From assembly GCF_003863365.1 (NCBI RefSeq), contig NZ_RQXT01000005.1, forward strand, positions 124,001 through 188,000: a stretch of 64,000 nt of DNA, in the 5' to 3' direction. The stretch's first letter is position 1. The number at the start of each line of letters is the position of its first letter. The notes beneath the pieces were generated by a model. That model saw only the letters and a program-made list of their open reading frames with translations. It was not told the origin of the DNA and ran no database searches. The DNA is from Mesorhizobium tamadayense (lineage in GTDB: Bacteria; Pseudomonadota; Alphaproteobacteria; Rhizobiales; Rhizobiaceae). The position numbers and the translations under genes were made by a program. This document shows, in pieces, positions 41,928 to 50,262 of this stretch.

Positions 41928-43514
41928 TCAATATCCAAGCGCCAGGCCGTCCTTGCGCGGATCCGAGGCGCCGGTCAGAGTGCCTTTTTCCCAATCGATG
42001 AGCACCGCCTGCCCGCCGCCAAGCGGGTGGTCGGGCTCCACCACCTGATGGCCACGGCGGCGCAGGCCTTCAACCGCATCCGCGCGAACGCCGCGCTCGG
42101 CTTCCACGACGTCGTGGTTGTAGAAGACGCGCGCTGCATCCAGCGCCTGCTGCGGATCCATGCCGAAGTCGATCATGTTGGTCAAAAGATGCACATGGCC
42201 GAAAGGCTGGTAGCCACCGCCCATGACGCCGAAGGGCATCACCGCGCGGCCGTTCCTGGTCATCATGCCCGGCATGATCGTGTGCATCGGCCGCTTGCCC
42301 GGCGCTATTGCGTTCGGATGCCTCGGATCGAGCCGGAAGCTCGAGCCGCGGTTCTGCAGGACGACGCCGGTCTTCGGGCCGACGATGCCACTGCCGAAGG
42401 AATAATAGGTCGAGTTGATGAAGCTCACCGCATTCAAGTCGCGGTCGACGACAGAGATGTAGACAGTGTCGCTGCCCGGTAGGTCGAGGCGCGGCAATCC
42501 GGTCATGGCGCGCTGCGGGTCGATGGCGGCCCGCAACCGGGCGGCATAAGCGGCGGAGAGCAGTTCCTCCACCGGCACCGCGACATGATCCTGGTCGGCA
42601 ATGAGGTTGTCGCGATCGCGATAGGCCAGCCGCCCCGCCTCGATCTCCAGATGCAGTCTTTCCGCGCCATTCGGGTCGAGCGCGCCGAGGTCGAAGCCTG
42701 ACAGCACGTTCAGCATCAACAGCGCGGTCAGCCCTTGATTGTTCGGCGGCATCTGGTGGATGTCATGGCCGCGATAGGAGGTGCTGATCGCGGTCCTGTA
42801 ATCGCCCTTGGTCGCGGCGAAGTCGTCGAGCGTATGCAGGCCGCCGAGTTCACGAAGCCGTCCGACAATATCCTCGGCCACCGCGCCTTCGTAGAAACCG
42901 GCACGGCCCTTTTTGGCGATGGTGCGCAGCGCCTCCGCCAGTTCCGGCTGGCGGTGCACGTCGCCGGCCTTCGGTGGCTTGCCGCCAGGCAGGAAGATGC
43001 GCGACGCCACCTCGTCGGCCGACAGGTCGGTCTCCGGGTCCTCCCAGTCGAAAGCGACGCGGTCATGCACGACATAGCCGTTCTGCGCGTAGTGGATGGC
43101 CGGAGCGAGTGCGTCGGCGATGCCCTTGCGGCCGTGATCTTCCAGAAGACGGCACCAGGCGTCGACCGCGCCGGGAACGGTCACTGCATGCGGGCCCTGC
43201 TTCGGCAATTCGCTGAAGTCATGCTCGCGATACCAGTCGACCGTAGCGGCCTGGGGCGCGCGCCCCGAGCCGTTGAAGGCGATCACATTGCCATCACCCT
43301 TCGGGCAATAGAGGACAAAACAGTCGCCGCCGATGCCGGTCGACTGCGGCTCGACCACCGCCTGCACGGCGGCCGCGCAGACGGCCGCATCCATGGCATT
43401 GCCGCCGGAGCGCAGCATCTCGATGGCGGCAAGTGTGGAGAGCGGATGCGAGGTCGCGGCCATGGCTTCGGTGGCGCGGACCGGCGAGCGGCCTGGGAAC
43501 TGGAAATCACGCAT
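41928..43514 (-). CDS. Gamma-glutamyltransferase family protein (YwrD-like)
   Basis: A 528-residue Ntn-hydrolase. Blocks are AATSHPLSTLAAIEMLRSGG, GNAMDAAVCAAAVQAVVEPQ and STGIGGDCFVLYC; the expected autocatalytic Thr is in SDTVYISVVDRDLNAVSFIN, then FGSGIVGPKTG and PFGVMGGGYQPFGHVH. There is no signal peptide, so it should be cytosolic and act on an imported gamma-glutamyl or related amide. The start ATG 43514 has AGGGA 5-6 bp upstream. It lies 14 bp after the permease gene in the ABC operon. The substrate is not evident; the classic TTH context is altered to TVY. Confidence 0.86.
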   Translation of the reverse strand: MRDFQFPGRSPVRATEAMAATSHPLSTLAAIEMLRSGGNAMDAAVCAAAVQAVVEPQSTGIGGDCFVLYCPKGDGNVIAFNGSGRAPQAATVDWYREHDFSELPKQGPHAVTVPGAVDAWCRLLEDHGRKGIADALAPAIHYAQNGYVVHDRVAFDWEDPETDLSADEVASRIFLPGGKPPKAGDVHRQPELAEALRTIAKKGRAGFYEGAVAEDIVGRLRELGGLHTLDDFAATKGDYRTAISTSYRGHDIHQMPPNNQGLTALLMLNVLSGFDLGALDPNGAERLHLEIEAGRLAYRDRDNLIADQDHVAVPVEELLSAAYAARLRAAIDPQRAMTGLPRLDLPGSDTVYISVVDRDLNAVSFINSTYYSFGSGIVGPKTGVVLQNRGSSFRLDPRHPNAIAPGKRPMHTIMPGMMTRNGRAVMPFGVMGGGYQPFGHVHLLTNMIDFGMDPQQALDAARVFYNHDVVEAERGVRADAVEGLRRRGHQVVEPDHPLGGGQAVLIDWEKGTLTGASDPRKDGLALGY

Positions 43515-43528
43515 GGGTATCCCTGTAT

Positions 43529-44329
43529 TCAACGTCCGCGGCCGAAAAGCTGGGCGGCGGACAACAAGACGATCGATAGCACGATCAGGCAAGTCGAAAT
43601 GGCGGCAATCGTCGGGTCGATCTGATCGCGTAGCGCATTGAACATGCGGCGCGTCAGCGTCGTGGTCTCGCCGCCCGAGATGAAGAGTGAGACCACCACC
43701 TCGTCGAAGGAGGTGATGAAGGCAAACAGCGCGCCCGATACGATCGAGAAGCGCAGCTGCGGCATCGTCACCTGGAAGAAGGCGGGGAAACGCCCTGCGC
43801 CGAGGCTGCGCGCCACCATCTCCTGGTTCATGTCGTAGGACCTCAGGCCGGAAAGCACGGTGAGCACGACCAGCGGCAGCGCCTGCACGGTGTGGGCGAT
43901 GACGAGGCCGGTCAGGGTGTTGTTGAGGCCGATGCGGGCATAGAGGAAGAAGGTGCCGATTCCGATCAGGATGACCGGGATGATCAGCGATGCGGTGAGC
44001 AGCGCGTTGATCGCGCCGGTCAGCCGCAGCGTTCCGGCATTGATGGCATAGGCGGCTGCGGTGCCGAGCGGCGTCGCCACGATCGCCGTCATCACCGCCA
44101 CCTTGATCGACACGATGGTCGCGTCGCGCCATTCGACGGAGCCGAAATAGCTTTCGTACCAGCGCAGCGACCATTGCTGCGGCGGGAACTGCAGCAGCGT
44201 CGAGCCGGAGAAGGACATGATGACGATGATCACCGAAGGGGCGATCAGGAACAGCATGACAAGACCGCCCAGCAGGTAGAGCCAGAGGCGTTGCCAATGC
44301 GAGATGGGCAGGCTGCTTTCCGTGCTCAT
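43529..44329 (-). CDS. ABC transporter permease (PotC type)
   Basis: A 266-residue inner-membrane permease of the polyamine/opine/iron group with six membrane segments. The EAA-type coupling loop reads MVARSLGAGRFPAFFQVTMP. The start ATG 44329 overlaps the previous permease stop by four bases. It forms the channel with the PotB-type partner. It is followed directly by the gamma-glutamyltransferase-like gene. Confidence 0.88.
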   Translation of the reverse strand: MSTESSLPISHWQRLWLYLLGGLVMLFLIAPSVIIVIMSFSGSTLLQFPPQQWSLRWYESYFGSVEWRDATIVSIKVAVMTAIVATPLGTAAAYAINAGTLRLTGAINALLTASLIIPVILIGIGTFFLYARIGLNNTLTGLVIAHTVQALPLVVLTVLSGLRSYDMNQEMVARSLGAGRFPAFFQVTMPQLRFSIVSGALFAFITSFDEVVVSLFISGGETTTLTRRMFNALRDQIDPTIAAISTCLIVLSIVLLSAAQLFGRGR

Positions 44330-45249
44330 CGCGAACTCCAGACGCCGGTGGCGCGCGCGCCGAGCAGCCACTGGAAGAGACCGAGCAGCGCCAGCGTGAC
44401 GGCAAGCAGCACGACGCCGAGAGCCGCGCCCGCGCCCCAGTTGGAATAAAGGCTGGTGGCCTGCTCGATGCGCATCGCCCACATGATGACCTTGCCGCCG
44501 CCCATCAGCGCCGGCGTGACGAAGAAGCCGAGGCAAAGCACGAAGACGATGACCACGCCGGAGGCAAGGCCGGGCTGCGACAGCGGGAAGAAGATCTGCC
44601 GGAAGGTGGCGGCGGGGCTGGCGCCGAGATTCATGCCGGCGCGCAGGCAGTCGACGTCGATGGTCTTCATCGAGGCGTAGAGCGGCAGCACCAGGAACGG
44701 CAGCATGATGTGGGTCATGCCTATGACGACGCCGGCGAAATTGTTGGCGAGCGGCAGCGGCTGGCCGATGACGCCGAGGTCGATCAGCCAGCTGTTGACC
44801 AGGCCCCTGCGCTGCAGGATGACCAGCCAGGCGTAGGTGCGCACCAGCACCGAGGTCCAGAACGGCAGGATGACGAAGATCAGGCAGATCGAGGCCGCGC
44901 GTCGCGGCAGCTGCGACAGCATATAGGCCAGCGGATAGCCGAAGAGCACGCTGGCACCGGTGACGGCGAAGGCCACCTTGAAGGTGGTGGCGAAGGTCCT
45001 GATGTAGGACGCCTGCTCGAAGAAACGCGCGTAGTTGGCGAGGCTGAGTTGACCGGTCTGGTCGAAGAGCGAAAGCCAGAACAGCCAGCCGATCGGCACG
45101 ATGATGACGGCAAAGACCAGGAACAGCCCGGGCGACAACAACGCAAGCAGCCCCAACGCCTGGCGCCTGGCATCGGCGCGCAGCGCATCGGCGTTCAGGA
45201 CAGCGTCCGGCCTGCCGGCACGGTCGAGGCTGACGGACCCTATGCTCAT
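44326..45249 (-). CDS. ABC transporter permease (PotB type)
   Basis: A 307-residue permease with a polar N-terminal extension, six membrane segments and the coupling loop CLRAGMNLGASPAATFRQIF. The motif PFWTSVLVRTYAWLVIL is typical of PotB-like permeases. The start ATG 45249 overlaps the ATPase stop codon by four bases. It pairs with the downstream PotC-type permease. Confidence 0.88.
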   Translation of the reverse strand: MSIGSVSLDRAGRPDAVLNADALRADARRQALGLLALLSPGLFLVFAVIIVPIGWLFWLSLFDQTGQLSLANYARFFEQASYIRTFATTFKVAFAVTGASVLFGYPLAYMLSQLPRRAASICLIFVILPFWTSVLVRTYAWLVILQRRGLVNSWLIDLGVIGQPLPLANNFAGVVIGMTHIMLPFLVLPLYASMKTIDVDCLRAGMNLGASPAATFRQIFFPLSQPGLASGVVIVFVLCLGFFVTPALMGGGKVIMWAMRIEQATSLYSNWGAGAALGVVLLAVTLALLGLFQWLLGARATGVWSSR

Positions 45250-46334
45250 TGATCCGCCACCAGCACGATATCCTGCGCGTCGATGCCGAGCGTGATCGGC
45301 TCGCCCGGCGCCGGCAGCTTCGCCAGCACGTCGGAACGGCAATAATCGCGCAGCGTCACCTGGCGGCCGTCTTGGAGTGTTGCGTAGCAGATGAAACTGT
45401 CGCCTTGGTAGATGACGTCGCCGACGATTGCCGGCAGCATGTTGAGGGCGCCTGCCTGTTCCGCGTCGGTGACCAGCCGCAGTGTTTCCGGCCGCACCAC
45501 CATCAGATGCCGGCCGGCGGACGGCGCCGGATCGTTCATGCGAAGTTTCCTGTCCTCATACCAGACGCTGCCATTGCGGCATTCGACCGGGATGAAGTTG
45601 GATTCGCCGATGAAGCCGGCGACGAACTTCGTCTTCGGCCTGGCGTAGAGAGCCTCCGGCTGGTCGATCTGCTCGATGCGGCCGGCGTTCATGACCGCGA
45701 TGCGGTCGGACATCGTGATCGCCTCGCGCTGGTCATGCGTGACGTAAACCGTCGTCATGCCGAGCCGGCGGTGCAGGGTGCGCAATTCGATCTGCATGTG
45801 CTCGCGCAAGCCTTTGTCGAGCGCCGACAACGGCTCGTCCATCAGCACGATACGCGGCTCGAAGACGATGGCGCGGGCGAGCGCCACACGCTGGCGCTGG
45901 CCGCCGGAAAGCTGGTCGACGCGGCGTTCGCCCAACCCCTGCAGGCGCACGAGGTCGAGCGCCTTCGCCACACGCTCTCTGGTATCGGCCGCCGAAACGC
46001 GCCGCTGCTTCAGCGGAAAGGCGACGTTGTGGAAGACGTTCATGTGGGGAAAGAGCGCATAGTTCTGGAACACCATGCCGATGTTGCGCTTGTGCGGCGG
46101 CATGGTGATGATCTCTTCGCCGCCGACCTTGACGCTGCCGGCATTGGCCCGCACGAAGCCCGCGAGGATCATCAGCAGCGTCGTCTTGCCCGACCCCGAC
46201 GGGCCGAGCAGCGTCAGGAACTCTCCCGCGGCGACATCGAGCGAGAGATCGCTGAGGATGGAGACAGCGCCGAAGCGCTTCTCGATGCCATGGATGCCGA
46301 TGGGAAGCGCGGACGGCGCAAGAGACAAGAGCAT
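45246..46334 (-). CDS. ABC transporter ATP-binding protein (PotA type)
   Basis: A 362-residue ATPase: Walker A LLGPSGSGKTT, Q-loop MVFQNYALFPHM, signature LSGGQRQRVALARAI, Walker B RIVLMDEPLSALD, H-loop VYVTHDQREA, then a C-terminal TOBE domain (MVVRPETLRLV). ATG 46334 is used; its GGAG touches the ATG, so TTG 46328 (MSLAPSALPIG) is a serious alternative. An upstream open frame crosses a repeat and is unlikely. It energises the importer together with the two permeases. Confidence 0.9.
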   Translation of the reverse strand: MLLSLAPSALPIGIHGIEKRFGAVSILSDLSLDVAAGEFLTLLGPSGSGKTTLLMILAGFVRANAGSVKVGGEEIITMPPHKRNIGMVFQNYALFPHMNVFHNVAFPLKQRRVSAADTRERVAKALDLVRLQGLGERRVDQLSGGQRQRVALARAIVFEPRIVLMDEPLSALDKGLREHMQIELRTLHRRLGMTTVYVTHDQREAITMSDRIAVMNAGRIEQIDQPEALYARPKTKFVAGFIGESNFIPVECRNGSVWYEDRKLRMNDPAPSAGRHLMVVRPETLRLVTDAEQAGALNMLPAIVGDVIYQGDSFICYATLQDGRQVTLRDYCRSDVLAKLPAPGEPITLGIDAQDIVLVADQ

Positions 46335-46395
46335 CTCCTTCAACTCCGGATCGTTGTCGGGAGCGGAGCGACGTTCGGCGCGCCGCTCCGACAGT

Positions 46396-46451
46396 CTGTT
46401 GTCACGCAATTCCGGACGGAAAACCGCTGCGCGCTTTTCCTGGAATTGCTT
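46396..46451. repeat. Palindromic repeat family A, full copy
   Basis: GCAATTCCGGACGGAAAA, centre CCGCTGCGCGC, TTTTCCTGGAATTGCT. It lies in the 120-bp gap between the binding-protein and ATPase genes of one operon and could form a strong hairpin in the shared mRNA. Confidence 0.85.
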
Positions 46452-46454
46452 AAC

Positions 46455-47495
46455 CTACTGCTGGATCAGGTTGTTGAACTTCTCGGTCGCCTCGACGAGG
46501 TTGTCGCGCCAGAACTCGGGATCCTGCAGCACCTGCTTCTTGACGTTCTCCGGCGCAGAATTGATGTCCTTGATCCGCTCCTGCGGGATCTTGCCGGTCT
46601 CGAAGGCCTTCTCGTTGGCCGGGCCGTTGTCGACATAGAGCGGCAGGTTGGCCTGAAGATCAGGGCTGACGAACTTGGCCAGCGCCTTCATGGCGAGGTC
46701 CTTGTTCTTCGAGCCTTTCGGGATGACCATGCAGTCGGCGGTCAGCACGCCCTGGTCGAAGGAGAAGCTCACCGGCGCGCCTTCCTTCCTCAAAGTGCCG
46801 GCGCGGCCGTTCCAGATGCTGGCCATATCGACCTCGCCGTCCTTGACGAGCTGCATGGCCTGCGCGCCGGAGGTCCACCAGGCGTCGATGTGACCGCGAA
46901 CCTTGTCGACGGATTGCAGCGCGCCGTCGATGTCTACCGGATAGACCTTGTCGATCGGAGTGCCCTTGGCGAGCGCGGCGACGCTCAGCGTCTCCGTCGC
47001 CTGGCTGCCGGAGAGCGCGCGGCGGCCCGGAAACTTCTCGACATCCCAGAAATCGGCCCAGCTCTTGGGACCTTTGTCGCCGAAAACATCCGTACGGTAG
47101 ATCAGCACGACGGAGGTATAGGAGATGCCCACCCAGTCGTCATGAACGAGCTTGGGGTTGATGCCGCTCTTGTCGATGACGTTGTAGTCGAGCTTCTCGA
47201 ACAGGCCTTCTTTGGAACCCCGCGCGCATTCGTCGGCGCCAAGCTCGGTGATGTCCCATTTGACGGCATTGCCGGTGACCTGCAGGCGCACGTCGTCGAG
47301 GCCGTTGGTGGTGTCCTGCTTGATGGTGATGCCGAGCTCCTTGGCTGTCGGATCGAAGAAGGCCTTGGTCTGCGCCTCCTGATAGGTGCCGCCCCATGAG
47401 GCGACAGTGATGGTGTCCGCGGCCGATGCCGGAACAGCGACCGAGGCCAGCAGGCCGGCAATGGCCGGGCCGTGAATGCAAAATCCCTTCGTCAT
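46455..47495 (-). CDS. ABC transporter substrate-binding protein (PotD/PotF-like)
   Basis: A 346-residue periplasmic protein with a signal peptide (AIAGLLASVAVPASA) and the SBP_bac fold: DTITVASWGGTYQEAQTKAF, WDITELGADECARGS, GDKGPKSWADFWDVEKFPG. It should deliver a small cationic or carboxylated amine to the importer; the exact ligand is unknown. GGAGAAG precedes ATG 47495. It is the first gene of the operon running to 39371 and diverges from a GntR regulator. Confidence 0.9.
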   Translation of the reverse strand: MTKGFCIHGPAIAGLLASVAVPASAADTITVASWGGTYQEAQTKAFFDPTAKELGITIKQDTTNGLDDVRLQVTGNAVKWDITELGADECARGSKEGLFEKLDYNVIDKSGINPKLVHDDWVGISYTSVVLIYRTDVFGDKGPKSWADFWDVEKFPGRRALSGSQATETLSVAALAKGTPIDKVYPVDIDGALQSVDKVRGHIDAWWTSGAQAMQLVKDGEVDMASIWNGRAGTLRKEGAPVSFSFDQGVLTADCMVIPKGSKNKDLAMKALAKFVSPDLQANLPLYVDNGPANEKAFETGKIPQERIKDINSAPENVKKQVLQDPEFWRDNLVEATEKFNNLIQQ

Positions 47496-47546
47496 TTTCG
47501 CTTCTCCAACCGGTGTTCCCGTTATCGTTTGATTTGGTATGCGAAT

Positions 47547-47556
47547 TTGTATACAA
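47547..47556. promoter_or_regulatory. Palindromic operator for the GntR regulator
   Basis: TTGTATACAA, a perfect 10-bp palindrome in an AT-rich context, lies 51 bp upstream of the binding-protein gene in the divergent spacer. It is of the type bound by FadR-subfamily GntR proteins. Confidence 0.65.
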
Positions 47557-47685
47557 TTTTGAGTGTAATCCGCCGGAAGCCGATGTCAACATGGGTCGTG
47601 ACCGGGCAGACGTTTTTTCGCGGCGGGAAATGGAGGCGTCAGTTAGACTGCGAATCCATGAACGGCACCGTTGGAGGCGGGACGC

Positions 47686-48387
47686 TTGAGCAAGGAACGG
47701 AAAAACACGCTGCGCGACTCGGTGTTCGAGAAGCTGAAGGCGATGATCATCACCGGGCAGATCCCGCCCGGCTCCCGCGTCACGGAGGCCGACATGGCCG
47801 AGCGCCTTAAAGTGAGCCGCACGCCGGTTCGCGAAGCCTTCAACCGGCTGGAGCGCGACGGTCTGGTGATCGGGCGTCCGCGCCAGGGCTATGTGGTCGC
47901 CGAGTTCAACCTGACTATGTTCCGCGAGGCCTTCGATATCCGCGAGCTGCTCGACGGGCGCGCGACCGAACTGGCGGCGGCCAACGCGACCGCCGCCGAC
48001 AAGGTTCGGCTGCGCGAGATGCTCGCCGAATGCGAGCGGCTGGCGGCAATCCCCGACCGCAGCACCAGGGAGAAATTCGAGGAGTTGCAGGTCGGCATCG
48101 ACCTGCATCGGGTGATCGCCGAAATCAGCGGCAACGAGATGCTGCACGGCATGCTCTGCGGCATACTCGACAAGTGCCAGCAATATGTGTGGACGGAGCT
48201 TCTGTGGCTTGACGAGTGGAAGCTCACCCGCGAGGAGCATGCCGGGATCGTCGACGCGATCTGCGCCGGCGATGTCGCTTTAGCCGGCGAGCGCGCCCGC
48301 GCGCATGTGCGCGGATCGCGCGAGAACATCCTTCGCCTTCTGCAGGCCAAATCCGACTACCAGGGGTTTTTCGCCAAGGCGTCGTGA
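47686..48387 (+). CDS. GntR-family regulator (FCD domain)
   Basis: A 233-residue FadR-type regulator: winged helix GSRVTEADMAERLKVSRTPV and REAFNRLERDGLVIGRPRQG, FCD domain with FREAFDIRELLDGRATELAA, IDLHRVIAEISGNEMLHGM and EHAGIVDAICAGD. The start is TTG 47686 with GGAGG 8 bp upstream; TTG 47671 is the longer option. It is divergent from the ABC/gamma-glutamyltransferase operon and is its likely repressor, released by the transported compound or a breakdown product. Confidence 0.87.
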   Translation: MSKERKNTLRDSVFEKLKAMIITGQIPPGSRVTEADMAERLKVSRTPVREAFNRLERDGLVIGRPRQGYVVAEFNLTMFREAFDIRELLDGRATELAAANATAADKVRLREMLAECERLAAIPDRSTREKFEELQVGIDLHRVIAEISGNEMLHGMLCGILDKCQQYVWTELLWLDEWKLTREEHAGIVDAICAGDVALAGERARAHVRGSRENILRLLQAKSDYQGFFAKAS

Positions 48388-48400
48388 GTGCTCTGTCGCA

Positions 48401-49486
48401 TCAGCTCGCGAGCACAGGGCAGTTGGCGCCGCGCCGCAGGCTGATATGCGCCACGTCGCCGACGCTGAATTGAAAGCCGTCGGCGCGGCGCGGGGCATCG
48501 ATGACGATCGAGGTCCCCTGCCCGAGCTCGGCATGAAGGCGCAGCGTGCGGCCGTGGAAGACGATGCCGCTCACCCGCGCCGGCGCGGTACCCTCGGCGG
48601 CCTCGGTGACAACGAGCAGATCCTCCGGACGCACGCCGATGGTGCGTGTTTCGCCCGCGGCCGGTGTTTCGCCGGTTTCGGAGACCGCCTCCAACGGCAG
48701 CTTGCCGGCGGCGAAGCGCAGGCGCTCGCCGGCGCGGCCGACAAAGCGCGACTGCAACAGGTTCATCGTGCCGATGAAGCTGGCAACGAATTTGGTGGCG
48801 GGCCGATCGTAGAGTATGGCCGGCGGCGCGATCTGCTCGATGCGGCCCTTGTTCATGACGACGATGCGGTCGGAGATCGACAGCGCCTCGGTCTGGTCGT
48901 GAGTGACCATGACGAAGGTGGTGCCGAGGCTTGATTGCAGCCGCTTCAGCTCGACCTGCATCTGCTCGCGCAGATGCGCGTCGAGTGCCGACAGCGGCTC
49001 GTCGAGCAACAGCACGCGCGGCTCGCAAACGATGGCGCGGGCGAGCGCGACGCGTTGGCGCTGGCCGCCGGAGAGTTCCAGGACGCGGGCGCCGAGCTTG
49101 TCGGCGAGCCCGACCATCTCAAGCGCCTCGCCGACGCGCTTGGCCTGCTCGGTGCCGGACAGCTTTCGCAACGACAGGCCAAAGCCGACGTTCTCGGCGA
49201 CGTCCATATGCGGGAACAGCGCATAATCCTGGAAGACGGTGTTGACCGGACGGTCGAAGGGCCTCAGGCCAGTGATGTCGCGGCCTTCAAGCAGCACCCT
49301 GCCGCTCGACGGATTCTCAAAACCGGCGATGACGCGCAGGCTCGTCGTCTTGCCGCAACCGGACGGACCGAGCAGCGTGAGGAATTCGCCGGGCGCGATG
49401 TCGAGATCGACGGCGTCGAGGCCAACAATGCCGCCCGGAAAGATCTTGGAGACTTTGTCCAACCGAACGAGCGCATCAGGCGCCAT
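48401..49486 (-). CDS. ABC transporter ATP-binding protein (PotA/PotG type)
   Basis: A 361-residue ATPase: Walker A LLGPSGCGKTT, Q-loop TVFQDYALFPHM, signature LSGGQRQRVALARAI, Walker B RVLLLDEPLSALD, H-loop VMVTHDQTEA and a TOBE domain (IGVRPEDLLVV). ATG 49486 lies inside the end of the XRE gene, an 11-bp overlap, so the two are translationally coupled. It serves the second Pot-type importer, whose other parts lie upstream at 50263-53068, and it is the last gene of that unit. Confidence 0.91.
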   Translation of the reverse strand: MAPDALVRLDKVSKIFPGGIVGLDAVDLDIAPGEFLTLLGPSGCGKTTSLRVIAGFENPSSGRVLLEGRDITGLRPFDRPVNTVFQDYALFPHMDVAENVGFGLSLRKLSGTEQAKRVGEALEMVGLADKLGARVLELSGGQRQRVALARAIVCEPRVLLLDEPLSALDAHLREQMQVELKRLQSSLGTTFVMVTHDQTEALSISDRIVVMNKGRIEQIAPPAILYDRPATKFVASFIGTMNLLQSRFVGRAGERLRFAAGKLPLEAVSETGETPAAGETRTIGVRPEDLLVVTEAAEGTAPARVSGIVFHGRTLRLHAELGQGTSIVIDAPRRADGFQFSVGDVAHISLRRGANCPVLAS

Positions 49487-50084
49487 CGCGCACCTCGGAC
49501 GGCTTGGTGGTGTTGACCCACAGGATCTGGCAGCGCTCGGCGCCGGGATTGCGGAAGGCATGCAGCAGCGTGCTCTTGAAGGCAAAGCTGTCGCCGGCCT
49601 TGAGCACATAGGTCGTGGCATCCACCACCAGCTCGACTTCGCCCGTCAGCACGAAGCCGAACTCATGGCCGGCATGGGCGTAGGCTTCCGCCGTGCCGCC
49701 GCCGGCCTCGACGGTCACCAGCATGCCGGTGAGCGTGGCGGCGGGGGGCGAGAGCAGCGCCTTGGCGATGCCTTCGGATTTCACGGGGATCTGTCGCCGC
49801 TTGTCGGCCCGCACGCAATAGAGGTCGTTGACCGCTTCATTGCCGTCGGCAATCAGCGCCGAGGGCTCGATGTCGAGCGCCGCGGCCAGCGGCCAGATCA
49901 CCTTGACGCGCAGCGAGGACATGCCGCGCTCGATCTGGCTGAGAGCGCCGATGGAGATGCCGGCCTTGGCGGCAAGCTCGGCCAGCGACAGCTTGCGCTC
50001 GAGTCTCAGCGCCCGCACGCGGCGACCGACCCGCACGTCGGCATCGTCCTTCGACCTTTCGGCCGCTTCGTCCAGTATGTCCAT
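49476..50084 (-). CDS. XRE-cupin transcriptional regulator (PuuR-like)
   Basis: A 202-residue regulator with an N-terminal helix-turn-helix (VRALRLERKLSLAELAAKAG, then IGALSQIERGMSSLR) and a C-terminal cupin (VEAGGGTAEAYAHAGHEFGF, VLKAGDSFAFKSTLLHAF). The HTH-cupin layout and the neighbouring putrescine-type genes match PuuR, the repressor of the Puu pathway. GAGGA precedes ATG 50084. It lies between the binding-protein and ATPase genes and is separated from the former by a 142-bp mosaic repeat. Confidence 0.87.
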   Translation of the reverse strand: MDILDEAAERSKDDADVRVGRRVRALRLERKLSLAELAAKAGISIGALSQIERGMSSLRVKVIWPLAAALDIEPSALIADGNEAVNDLYCVRADKRRQIPVKSEGIAKALLSPPAATLTGMLVTVEAGGGTAEAYAHAGHEFGFVLTGEVELVVDATTYVLKAGDSFAFKSTLLHAFRNPGAERCQILWVNTTKPSEVRDGA

Positions 50085-50108
50085 GCGTCGGTCCTCGTTT
50101 TGCTTTCT

Positions 50109-50250
50109 CCTTCTCCCCTTGTGGGAGAAGGAGGATCGGCGCGAAGCGCCGAGACGGATGAGGGGTGTTGGCCCGAACGCCGTCGTTGCCAAGCTGGAGC
50201 ACCCCTCATCCGTCGCCTTCGGCGACACCTTCTCCACAAGGGGGAGAAGG
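50109..50250. repeat. RIME-like mosaic element in the second ABC operon
   Basis: End palindromes CCTTCTCCCCTTGTGGGAGA (start 50109) and CCTTCTCCACAAGGGGGAGA (start 50228) enclose GACGGATGAGGGGTG and CACCCCTCATCCGTC, a perfect 15-bp inverted repeat. It is the same class as the glyS insertion, here intergenic. Confidence 0.85.
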
Positions 50251-50262
50251 GGGAGCCTCAGC

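Noticed and set aside
45249..47399. A 716-codon plus-strand open frame
   Set aside because: It runs antisense through the ATPase and binding-protein genes and a repeat; its product looks like shadow translation rich in Arg, His and Asp.
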